From: Patescibacteria group bacterium
GTDB lineage: Bacteria > Patescibacteriota > Doudnabacteria > UBA920
Length of the DNA stretch: 7,075 nucleotides
Direction of reading: 5' to 3'
Assembly (NCBI GenBank): GCA_023473845.1
Contig: JAMCYA010000035.1
Coordinates: 1 to 7,075, forward strand
Position numbers and translations under genes: made by a program. Each line of letters begins with the position of its first letter. The stretch's first letter is position 1. Below are positions 1 through 5,357 of this stretch, in pieces. Under the pieces are notes generated by a model that saw only the letters and a list, made by a program, of their open reading frames with translations, ran no database searches and was not told where the DNA came from.

Positions 1-939
1 AGTTTTGAGTTCAGTATCCAAAGCCTCCAGCTTAAAAAGCGTCTGCCAGACTTTGGGCGCAGCAAAACGGCTGGCGATTTTTTTTACCACGAACAAGCGG
101 CCGGGCTTCCAGCCGGTTATTTCCAAAATTTTCGCCTCCGGCAGGCTTCGGGCGGTGAAATCCTGCACCGCCGCAATATTGCGGAACTGTTCGGCCAGCA
201 GCGCGGACAGCTGGATAACTCCGGCTTTGTGGTCAGCCCCCGCGGCTTGGGTCAAAAATTGGTCAACCAGGCTCAGCGCCTGCCGGCGGTCGTTATCCGC
301 AATGGCGTTGGCAATTTCTATGCTGTCGACTTCAATCTCGGCATGAACAATATTCTCCACTTCAGCTTGGCCAATCTCCTTACCCGCTGCCAGGGAAATA
401 AGTTTTCTAATTTCCGCATCCGCCTGCCACAAAGAAAACGCCTCCCGGACATCCACCACCCTGCCCTGGACTTTCGTTTCCTGAAAATCATCCCGGCCCA
501 GTTTTTTGGCCAACAGCTTGGCGGCGGCGGCGCTTATACTCCCGCCAAGCTCCTTGGCCCGTGCTAAAATCCATGCATCAAAACTTCCCAGGTGCGGCAA
601 GTCAAACTGTACGGTTTTTACCCCGGGGGCAGCCAAAAGCTTTTTCGACAAGCCGATTCTTTTATCCAATTTTTCTTCCAAAATAAAAATATGATTGGGA
701 TTCTGCACCAGGGCTAAAATATCCGGCCCCGCTTCCTGTTTTTCCAACTGTTTAAAACAGCTCTCCAAAATGAAAGTTTTCGACCTCGAAAACAAATCCT
801 GGCTGACCAAGATTGGCCAGGAAAGATTTTCGTCTTCCGCTGAAAAAACCCTGCTTTCCCCGGCCCCGCTCTCCTGATGGGCTTTTTGCAGGTATTGTCT
901 TTTGCCAAAATCGTCTTGTCCAAGCAATAAATATAGCAT
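1..939 (-). CDS. holA: DNA polymerase III subunit delta (HolA), 3' end cut by window edge
   Basis: HolA is the clamp-loader subunit that opens and binds the beta sliding clamp. The minus-strand frame starting with ATG at 939 is open for 313 codons to the window edge. It starts MLYLLLGQDDFGKRQ, matching the family's N-terminal 'YLLxGxDxFxxxE' strand-turn-helix. Residues about 1-130 correspond to the first domain, with 'NPNHIFILEEKLDKRIGLSK' at 81-100. The middle region contains 'REAFSLWQADAEIRKLISLAAGKEIGQAEVENIV' in two parts at about 165-198 (lid-like helices). The C-terminal helical collar domain contains 'ALLAEQFRNIAAV' at 246-258 and ends in 'KLEALDTELKT'. HolA proteins usually continue with about 20 more residues, so only the extreme C-terminus should be missing. 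No Shine-Dalgarno site precedes the ATG. The gene is divergent from tRNA-Lys, whose -35 box starts 8 bp upstream of the start codon. Recognition is by family pattern, and I am confident of it. Confidence 0.9.
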   Translation of the reverse strand, partial: MLYLLLGQDDFGKRQYLQKAHQESGAGESRVFSAEDENLSWPILVSQDLFSRSKTFILESCFKQLEKQEAGPDILALVQNPNHIFILEEKLDKRIGLSKKLLAAPGVKTVQFDLPHLGSFDAWILARAKELGGSISAAAAKLLAKKLGRDDFQETKVQGRVVDVREAFSLWQADAEIRKLISLAAGKEIGQAEVENIVHAEIEVDSIEIANAIADNDRRQALSLVDQFLTQAAGADHKAGVIQLSALLAEQFRNIAAVQDFTARSLPEAKILEITGWKPGRLFVVKKIASRFAAPKVWQTLFKLEALDTELKT

Positions 940-947
940 AGGCGGAC

Positions 948-976
948 TTGAAAAAAATCTAGAAATCTTGTATAAT
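948..976 (+). promoter_or_regulatory. sigma70-type promoter of tRNA-Lys
   Basis: A -35 box TTGAAA (948-953, five of six consensus bases) is followed after exactly 17 bp by a perfect -10 box TATAAT (971-976). Transcription should start near 983, giving a 5' leader of about 10 nt before the tRNA at 993. The -35 box lies in the short leader of the divergent holA gene. Confidence 0.85.
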
Positions 977-992
977 ATGTAGGAATTTACAC

Positions 993-1068
993 GGGTCGGT
1001 AGCTCAGCTGGTAGAGCAGTCGCCTCTTAAGCGAAAGCGCGTGGGTTCAAGCCCCACCCGACCCACCA
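993..1068 (+). tRNA. tRNA-Lys(CUU)
   Basis: A full 76-nt cloverleaf is visible. The acceptor stem GGGTCGG (993-999) pairs with CCGACCC (1058-1064). The D arm contains GCTC...GAGC. The anticodon loop CTCTTAA (1024-1030) carries anticodon CTT at 1026-1028, which reads AAG for lysine. The T stem GTGGG/CCCAC encloses TTCAAGC. The discriminator base is A1065 and the CCA end is encoded (1066-1068). The sequence closely resembles E. coli tRNA-Lys. The outermost anticodon-stem pair (G1019 with A1035) is a mismatch. The terminator stem begins inside the CCA. Confidence 0.97.
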
Positions 1069-1112
1069 AAACAGTTTTCATCAGTTTATCTGGTGAAAAC
1101 TGTTTTGGTTTT
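1066..1112 (+). terminator. intrinsic terminator of tRNA-Lys, possibly also acting on the convergent VOC gene
   Basis: The two arms 1066-1084 and 1090-1108 form a 19-bp stem with one T-G wobble (1081/1093) around a 5-nt loop TTTAT (1085-1089). TTTT (1109-1112) follows on the plus strand. The stem takes in both C residues of the tRNA CCA end. On the minus strand the hairpin begins 2 nt after the VOC stop codon, but no T run follows it, so termination in that direction would be non-canonical. Confidence 0.85.
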
Positions 1113-1488
1113 AAGCCGGCTCTGCAGAAACCGTGGCCACCTCAAGAATATAGCCGTCAGGATCCTTAAAATCAACCGTATAAGAAACCCTGTTTTTGTA
1201 ACTGCTTTCCAGGGGGCCCCGAATAATTTTCACGCCAGCTGTTTTAAGAAAATCGCCAACCTGGTCAACCATCCCCCGCGAGTCCGCCAAAAAACAGATA
1301 TGCCGGGGGCCTATATTATTGGAAAAGCTGGTATTTTTTTCAACAAAGTAAACCTTGGTGTCTCCGCTGTAAAAACTCGTGTCATCAAACCCCCTCCAAC
1401 CAATCAAGGAAAAAAACGGCCTGTAAAAGTCCATGGATCTTTCCAGGTTTGAGACCCAAAATTCAATATGCTTGATACCGGCGGGCAT
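1111..1488 (-). CDS. VOC-superfamily (glyoxalase/bleomycin-resistance fold) protein
   Basis: The 125-residue protein has the usual length of a single VOC domain built from two beta-alpha-beta-beta-beta modules. The first module runs from 'IKHIEFWVSNLERSMDFYRPFF' (5-26, written here in part as the family's opening strand and helix). The second begins at 'GPRHICFLADSRGMVDQV' (60-77). The closing segment is 'DFKDPDGYILEV' (106-117). Candidate metal ligands are His7, His63 and Glu116, at the positions equivalent to VOC metalloenzyme ligands; Glu50 is another possibility. Family members include glyoxalase I, extradiol dioxygenases and antibiotic-binding proteins, so the substrate cannot be named. 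The start codon is 15 nt behind the encoded CCA of tRNA-Arg with no promoter or proper Shine-Dalgarno site between them. The gene is therefore probably co-transcribed with that tRNA. The TAA stop (1113-1111) partly overlaps the U tract of the tRNA-Lys terminator. Confidence 0.88.
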   Translation of the reverse strand: MPAGIKHIEFWVSNLERSMDFYRPFFSLIGWRGFDDTSFYSGDTKVYFVEKNTSFSNNIGPRHICFLADSRGMVDQVGDFLKTAGVKIIRGPLESSYKNRVSYTVDFKDPDGYILEVATVSAEPA

Positions 1489-1503
1489 AGCTCAAAATTT
1501 TAA

Positions 1504-1580
1504 TGGTGCACCCGGTAGGATTTGAACCTACTGCCTCGTGGTTCGAAGCCACGCGCTCTATCCAAATGAGCTACGGGTGC
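1504..1580 (-). tRNA. tRNA-Arg(UCG)
   Basis: A 77-nt cloverleaf reads on the minus strand. The acceptor stem GCACCCG pairs with CGGGTGC, and the D arm is GCTCATTTGGATAGAGC. The anticodon stem CGTGG/CCACG encloses loop CTTCGAA, with anticodon TCG at 1546-1544. The variable loop is AGGCA, the T arm is GTAGG/CCTAC around TTCAAAT, the discriminator base is A and the CCA is encoded (1506-1504). It would read CGA and, by wobble, other CGN codons. Confidence 0.97.
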
Positions 1581-1589
1581 AACCCACTT

Positions 1590-1619
1590 ATTATATAAAA
1601 ACCGGGGGCTTTTTACCAA
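1590..1619 (-). promoter_or_regulatory. promoter of the tRNA-Arg / VOC unit
   Basis: On the minus strand a perfect -10 box TATAAT (1595-1590) lies 18 bp after a weaker -35 box TTGGTA (1619-1614, four of six consensus bases). Transcription should start near 1583, only a few nucleotides before the tRNA at 1580. The -35 box falls in the loop of the overlapping hairpin at 1604-1632. Confidence 0.7.
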
Positions 1620-1632
1620 TTTAAAAACCCCC
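1597..1632 (-). terminator. second, overlapping hairpin with T run downstream of the pilus operon
   Basis: GGGGG (1604-1608) and TTTTT (1610-1614) can pair with AAAAA (1623-1627) and CCCCC (1628-1632). This gives a 10-bp stem with one bulged base (1609) and an 8-nt loop. On the minus strand it is followed by GG and five T (1601-1597). It uses the same bases 1628-1632 as the main pilus terminator, so the two stems exclude each other. It may be a back-up terminator or a chance consequence of the homopolymer runs. Confidence 0.4.
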
Positions 1633-1646
1633 TGCCGGGCAGGGGG
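1623..1646 (-). terminator. intrinsic terminator of the type IV pilus operon
   Basis: An 8-bp GC-rich stem is formed by CCCCCTGC on the minus strand (1646-1639) and GCAGGGGG (1635-1628) around a 3-nt loop. It is followed on the minus strand by TTTTT (1627-1623). It begins 1 nt after the TAA of the last operon gene, so it marks the operon end clearly. Confidence 0.88.
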
Positions 1647-1647
1647 C

Positions 1648-1950
1648 TTAGGGCGTAGTATGGAAAGGATTTTTTAAGTTGGGCGCCTGGGGCTCAAAAC
1701 TTTTTGCGTCCGTAATGCTTTTAACCACAGCATCGTAGTCAGTGAAGTTGATTTTGGTGTCCGCAGCAGATTTCACCGGCGGGATTGTGACCTCCGGCCA
1801 CAAAACTTCCTGCAAAGCCCGCTGGGCAACAAAAAACTCATACACCACAATGGCCAAAAATACCAGCCAAAACAGTGCTCCAATTTGTTTTTTTAGGTTG
1901 GCCGCCAGTTTGCCGAACGTATTTTTTGTATCGATTTTCAAGTTAGCCAT
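1648..1950 (-). CDS. small single-pass membrane protein, last gene of the pilus operon (unrecognised)
   Basis: I do not recognise this 100-residue protein. It has a basic N-terminus (residues 1-22, with several Lys), one clear transmembrane segment at about 24-41 (GALFWLVFLAIVVYEFFV), and a tail of about 58 residues predicted outside. The tail carries a Pro-rich stretch PEVTIPPV (52-59) and ends in KNPFHTTP. There is no lipobox Cys, so it is not a classical PilP lipoprotein, although it holds the place after pilO where pilP lies in Gram-negative pilus operons. A strong AAGGAG site 8 nt before the ATG supports the start, and the gap to pilO is 4 nt. The terminator follows directly, so it belongs to the operon. 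By context it is probably a subunit or partner of the PilN-PilO membrane complex. Confidence 0.85.
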   Translation of the reverse strand: MANLKIDTKNTFGKLAANLKKQIGALFWLVFLAIVVYEFFVAQRALQEVLWPEVTIPPVKSAADTKINFTDYDAVVKSITDAKSFEPQAPNLKNPFHTTP

Positions 1951-1954
1951 ATCA

Positions 1955-2509
1955 CTATCTCCTTAAATAAAAGTTTCCCACAAAGGTCGCGTTCACCTGA
2001 TTGCCGGAAATGGAACCCATGCTAAAGCCCAGGGTTTGGGTGGCAAAAGGCAGGTGCTCCAAAACTTGCGCAAACTCCACCACCTGGTCAAAAGTGCCGG
2101 CAATACTAATATTGTAAGGCACATAAATAATCACGCCGCTTGCAGACTTCGCCAAGGGGGCGCTTTTCACCGTGCCGCTGGGCCCGGACAGATTCATTTT
2201 TACCCCCAGCTTGTTCGACAAATTTTCGAAAAACTTCACCTCGTTCACCAACGTAACATCCTGGCTAAAAAAGTTGTCGGGCTGTAAATCTTTCTGGCTA
2301 AGGGTGTCCAGATCTTTCTTGGCATTGTTAAAGCTGTCGCGCTCGGCTTTTAGGGCCTCCATCTCGCCGCTTAAGCTGCTCAACTTGGCCTGGGCTTCCG
2401 TGTTGGAACTTTCCACAATCTTAAACCCATAAACAAACATGGCCGCAACCAGCACGACCCAGATCCCCAGGGTAAGATAAATTTTAGTCAGGTTGTTTTT
2501 AAATTTCAT
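1955..2509 (-). CDS. pilO: type IV pilus inner-membrane assembly protein PilO
   Basis: PilO pairs with PilN to form the inner-membrane alignment complex that links the cytoplasmic PilM and motor to the rest of the pilus machine. The 184-residue protein shows the expected layout. A short basic cytoplasmic start (1-9) is followed by one transmembrane helix at about 10-29 and a coiled-coil-like region (36-72: 'AQAKLSSLSGEMEALKAERD'). A C-terminal alpha/beta domain (about 85-184) contains the typical 'YVPYNISIAGTFDQVVEFAQ' (129-148) followed by 'LEHLPF' (150-155), the PilO ferredoxin-like fold signature. The length is normal or slightly short. The start is 7 nt after the pilN stop, with only a weak AGG upstream, so translation is probably coupled to pilN. 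Its last codons supply the Shine-Dalgarno site of the next gene. Confidence 0.9.
   Translation of the reverse strand: MKFKNNLTKIYLTLGIWVVLVAAMFVYGFKIVESSNTEAQAKLSSLSGEMEALKAERDSFNNAKKDLDTLSQKDLQPDNFFSQDVTLVNEVKFFENLSNKLGVKMNLSGPSGTVKSAPLAKSASGVIIYVPYNISIAGTFDQVVEFAQVLEHLPFATQTLGFSMGSISGNQVNATFVGNFYLRR
1959..1964 (-). promoter_or_regulatory. strong Shine-Dalgarno site of the small membrane protein, inside pilO
   Basis: AAGGAG lies 8 nt before the ATG at 1950 and is made by the last sense codons of pilO (TTA AGG AGA, Leu-Arg-Arg) before its TAG. It settles the start of the downstream gene and is the strongest ribosome-binding site in the window. Confidence 0.85.
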
Positions 2510-2516
2510 AATCGGC

Positions 2517-3077
2517 CTATTTCAATAGCTCGTCTTTTATGGTAAAAGTAAACTGAAACGGCACATCCGTTGCCTTAACAATGTGCTGCAGCGGATAATC
2601 CACATTGTCAAACTCCGCACCGTCATTCTGTAAAGCGTTATAAAAAGCTAAGACCGCTTCACGCGTCGGGCTGAAACCTGAAACCATCACGGTTTTTTTT
2701 ATCGGGTCAATGGTGATGGAGTTAATACTCACGCTGTCCGGCGGCAAAGCCGAAAAGGCCGTCAAAACTTTGGACAGCTTGGGTACGGCCGCAGTCATAT
2801 TTTTATAATCCGCAATCAGGTTGTTGATATTTTTAATTTTGCTCTTAAGCTCCGAGTTTTCTTTCTTGCTGACCTGCTGCTTTAGCTGGTCGAGCTCCCC
2901 CTGCTGGCTGGTAAGCTGGCCCTGCAGTAAAAACTGGGCATACACCTGGACGCCAATCACCAGGACGAAACTGAATACGGTCAGCCAGACCACGCTTAAC
3001 AGCCGATGGAAAATCATTTCCTGGTTCAAATCCGTAAGCCGGTACTTGGGCAATAAATTTATGGTTTTTCTGCTCAT
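2517..3077 (-). CDS. pilN: type IV pilus assembly protein PilN
   Basis: PilN bridges the cytoplasmic actin-like PilM and the membrane partner PilO. The diagnostic N-terminal peptide 'TINLLP' (5-10) is present; in characterised systems INLLP inserts into a groove on PilM. A transmembrane helix follows at about 28-47 (SVVWLTVFSFVLVIGVQVYA), then a Gln/Lys/Glu-rich coiled coil at about 52-98. A compact alpha/beta domain comes next (about 103-186), with 'LPPDSVSINSITID' (111-124) and 'VMVSGFSPTREAVLAFYNAL' (130-149), typical of the family. The length of 186 residues is normal. The ATG is 5 nt after the pilM stop and has no recognisable Shine-Dalgarno site, suggesting coupling to pilM translation. 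Confidence 0.93.
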   Translation of the reverse strand: MSRKTINLLPKYRLTDLNQEMIFHRLLSVVWLTVFSFVLVIGVQVYAQFLLQGQLTSQQGELDQLKQQVSKKENSELKSKIKNINNLIADYKNMTAAVPKLSKVLTAFSALPPDSVSINSITIDPIKKTVMVSGFSPTREAVLAFYNALQNDGAEFDNVDYPLQHIVKATDVPFQFTFTIKDELLK

Positions 3078-3082
3078 AAACT

Positions 3083-4141
3083 TTAAATGCTTATGTCCAA
3101 TCCCCTAAGTCCCAGGCCAATTGCCTTGGTAAAACCCAGCGCATCGGTCTCGCTTAGGGGTACTTTTTTCATATTGGGCAAATTGGCCCAGGGGTGTCCC
3201 AGTTCGACTTTTACCCCCATATCGCTGAGTTCGGCATTCAAAAAATCCGACACGTTGTTCAACCGGGCGCTGCCGCCGCACAACAAAACTTTGGCCACCT
3301 GCACGCTGGAGCGCTCGTTGTGGAACCTGAGCACGTTCTTTATTTCCGCCGCCAAGTTAGTAAGAATTGGCAGCAGGCTGGTCCGGATATTGGGATAGTC
3401 CGCGGTATTGGCAAAACCGACTTTGCGTTTAATCTCCTCAGCTTTGGCTGAAGACACGCCCAAAGCCCGGGCAATGCTTTCGGTAAAGGCATTGCCGGCA
3501 ATGGGAATGGAAGAAGTGAACTGCAGCTGCCCCTGTTCTACCATTACCAGCGTGCTGCGGAAAGCCTGCAAATCCGCCAAAAGCAAAGTATCCTTGCTCC
3601 CTTCGGGCACCAGGGCCCGGTGGCAGGATTGGGATTCGACTTCCAAAGCCACAGTCTTTAAACCCACGTTATCCAATACCTTCAGATAATTTTCCACGAA
3701 TTCTTTGGGCGAGGCAATTATAAGAATATTCAGCTTGTCTCCGGTCACGCCCAATTTTTGCCAGTCCATGTACACCTGGTCTAAGGGCATGGGGATAAAA
3801 TTTTCCGCTTCAAACGGCACAGCGCCGTCAATCTCACTGTCCGACATTAAAGGCACCTGAATGACGCGGACGAATGATTTGGATTCCGGCAGGCTGGCCA
3901 CGACATATTTGGAATTAATTTTCCCAAACTGGGGCTTTTCCAGAGCCTGCTTTAAAACATAGGAAAAAGTTTTTTCATCGGCCACCACATCGCCCACCAC
4001 GGCGCCTTTGGGCATGGCAGCATAGGCAATCCCCTGCACGCTGGTGCCCTTGCCTTTCTTTTCAAGCATCATTACCTTCACCGAGCTCTGGCTCACGTCA
4101 AGGCCGAAAGAAAGTCTCTTGCTGGAAGTTAGGTTTAGCAT
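3083..4141 (-). CDS. pilM: type IV pilus assembly protein PilM (actin-like ATPase fold)
   Basis: PilM is a cytoplasmic FtsA/actin-like protein that binds the PilN N-terminal peptide and connects the pilus motor to the PilN-PilO complex. The 352-residue protein has the usual length. The first phosphate-binding strand turn is 'FGLDVSQSSVKVM' (12-24). The family segments 'VIQVPLMSDSEIDGAVPFEAENFIPMP' (about 93-119), 'LEVESQSCHRAL' (166-177) and 'SIPIAGNAFTESIARALGVSSAKAE' (211-235) are all visible. The adenosine-binding motif is 'VLLCGGSARLNNVSDFL' (285-301). The second phosphate motif, usually DIGA or DIGS, reads DLQAFRS here (190-196), so the conserved Gly is replaced by Gln192. The ATG directly follows the pilC TAA with no gap and no good Shine-Dalgarno site, implying translational coupling. 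Confidence 0.93.
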   Translation of the reverse strand: MLNLTSSKRLSFGLDVSQSSVKVMMLEKKGKGTSVQGIAYAAMPKGAVVGDVVADEKTFSYVLKQALEKPQFGKINSKYVVASLPESKSFVRVIQVPLMSDSEIDGAVPFEAENFIPMPLDQVYMDWQKLGVTGDKLNILIIASPKEFVENYLKVLDNVGLKTVALEVESQSCHRALVPEGSKDTLLLADLQAFRSTLVMVEQGQLQFTSSIPIAGNAFTESIARALGVSSAKAEEIKRKVGFANTADYPNIRTSLLPILTNLAAEIKNVLRFHNERSSVQVAKVLLCGGSARLNNVSDFLNAELSDMGVKVELGHPWANLPNMKKVPLSETDALGFTKAIGLGLRGLDISI

Positions 4142-5353
4142 TTATTTAATGTTGGATCCAATGTTATAAATGGGCGCAATCAGCCCGACTGCCAAAAAAC
4201 CCACCACGCCGCCAATCGTCAACAGCAGCAATGGCTCGATAATAGAAGACATGTTGCTCAGCACGTTGTCCACTTCTTCCTCGTAATGCTGCGCCAGCTG
4301 GCCCAAAATATCCTCCACCGTGCCGCTCTCTTCGCCCACTTCCAGCATCTGCACCACCAGGGGCGGGAACAGCCTTTCGTTCTTGCCCAGGGTGGCGGCC
4401 AAAGTCTTGCCGTACTTCACATCCTTGGCTGACTGTAAAATGAGTTCCCGGTACGGAATATTGGCAATAGATTCCCCGGCCACCTCCAAAGCCTGGACAA
4501 TGGGAATACCGCTTTTTAAAAGAGAGCTTAAAACCCGGGCAAACCTGGCCAAATTAATTTTCTTGACAATCGAGTTGATGACAAAAAACCGCAGGGCCAC
4601 GTTGTCAAAAAACCGCTGTCCGGGCGGAGTCCTCAAAAAACCGATAACCGCGGCTATAAACCCAACCAGCAGGCCAATCACCAGCACCGCATGCGAACTC
4701 ATAAAATCGGAGAAAGCAATAATGAACTTGGTGGTCGGCGGCAAATCGGACGAAAAATCCTTAAATACGGAGGTGAGGTTGGGCAGGACGAAAATCGACA
4801 TGGCCACCCCGATAATAATCATAGCACCAATAATCACCGAAGGGTAAATCATGGCGCCTTTAACTTTGCTTTTTAAGTCGGCTTCGCGGTGCAGCTGGAT
4901 GCTCAAATACTCCAGGCTTTTTTCCAAATTTCCCGACATATCCCCCACCCGCACCATGCTGACAAAAATATTGGAAAAAACTTTGGGGTACGCGCCCATG
5001 GCTTCGGCCAGCCCTTTGCCCGACTGTACCTGGTTGTAGATGTCGCTCATCACGTCCTTCATCCGGGGATTTTTCATCTGCTTCATAATAATCTGCAGCG
5101 ACCGGGAAATGGGAATGCCGGCTTTGAGCATGATGCCCAAATTTTCCACCACGCCGATTTTTTCAGCCAGGGAAACCGTGGAAACTTTTTTCAGCGAATC
5201 AAAAATACTGTGGTTATCTTTGGCTTCAATGTTGGTAGGCAAAAGCCCCTGCTCTTTGAGCATGTGTCCGGCAGCTTCGGCGCTTAACGCCTGAATGGTG
5301 CCGGTTTCGCGGCTGCCGTTTCTGCCCAGCGCCACATAAGTAAAATCGGGCAT
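4142..5353 (-). CDS. pilC: type IV pilus inner-membrane platform protein PilC
   Basis: PilC is the polytopic platform on which the PilB ATPase acts to extract and insert pilins. The 403-residue protein matches family length. A short N-terminal segment 'FTYVALGRNGSRETGTIQA' (4-22) is followed by the first T2SF helical domain (about 65-185), with 'MLKAGIPISRSLQ' (75-87) and 'VRVGDMSGNLEKSLEYL' (134-150). Transmembrane helices lie at about 168-191 and 221-240. The second T2SF domain (about 268-390) repeats the pattern, with 'LLKSGIPIVQALE' (278-290) and 'LEVGEESGTVEDIL' (337-350). The last transmembrane helix is at about 372-396. The start is supported by AAGGAA 7 nt upstream, and it lies 4 nt behind the pilB stop. 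The same strand and tight spacing place it in one operon with pilB and pilM. Confidence 0.96.
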   Translation of the reverse strand: MPDFTYVALGRNGSRETGTIQALSAEAAGHMLKEQGLLPTNIEAKDNHSIFDSLKKVSTVSLAEKIGVVENLGIMLKAGIPISRSLQIIMKQMKNPRMKDVMSDIYNQVQSGKGLAEAMGAYPKVFSNIFVSMVRVGDMSGNLEKSLEYLSIQLHREADLKSKVKGAMIYPSVIIGAMIIIGVAMSIFVLPNLTSVFKDFSSDLPPTTKFIIAFSDFMSSHAVLVIGLLVGFIAAVIGFLRTPPGQRFFDNVALRFFVINSIVKKINLARFARVLSSLLKSGIPIVQALEVAGESIANIPYRELILQSAKDVKYGKTLAATLGKNERLFPPLVVQMLEVGEESGTVEDILGQLAQHYEEEVDNVLSNMSSIIEPLLLLTIGGVVGFLAVGLIAPIYNIGSNIK

Positions 5354-5357
5354 ATGC

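Noticed and set aside
714..923. 69-codon minus-strand frame
   Set aside because: It overlaps holA in another frame. The holA frame is continuous for 313 codons and matches a known family, whereas this one is short and rich in Arg, Lys and Trp.
1093..1452. Open frame of 119 codons on the plus strand
   Set aside because: It starts inside the tRNA-Lys terminator hairpin and is antisense to the VOC protein gene, which has clear family motifs.
1111..1488. VOC gene as an antibiotic resistance determinant (fosfomycin or bleomycin)
   Set aside because: Only the general VOC fold and three possible metal ligands are visible. Nothing specific to FosA/B or Ble proteins was seen, and the context gives no support.
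4320..4847. Open frame of 175 codons on the plus strand
   Set aside because: It is antisense to pilC, whose two T2SF domains are complete in the opposite strand. No Shine-Dalgarno site or family motif was seen.
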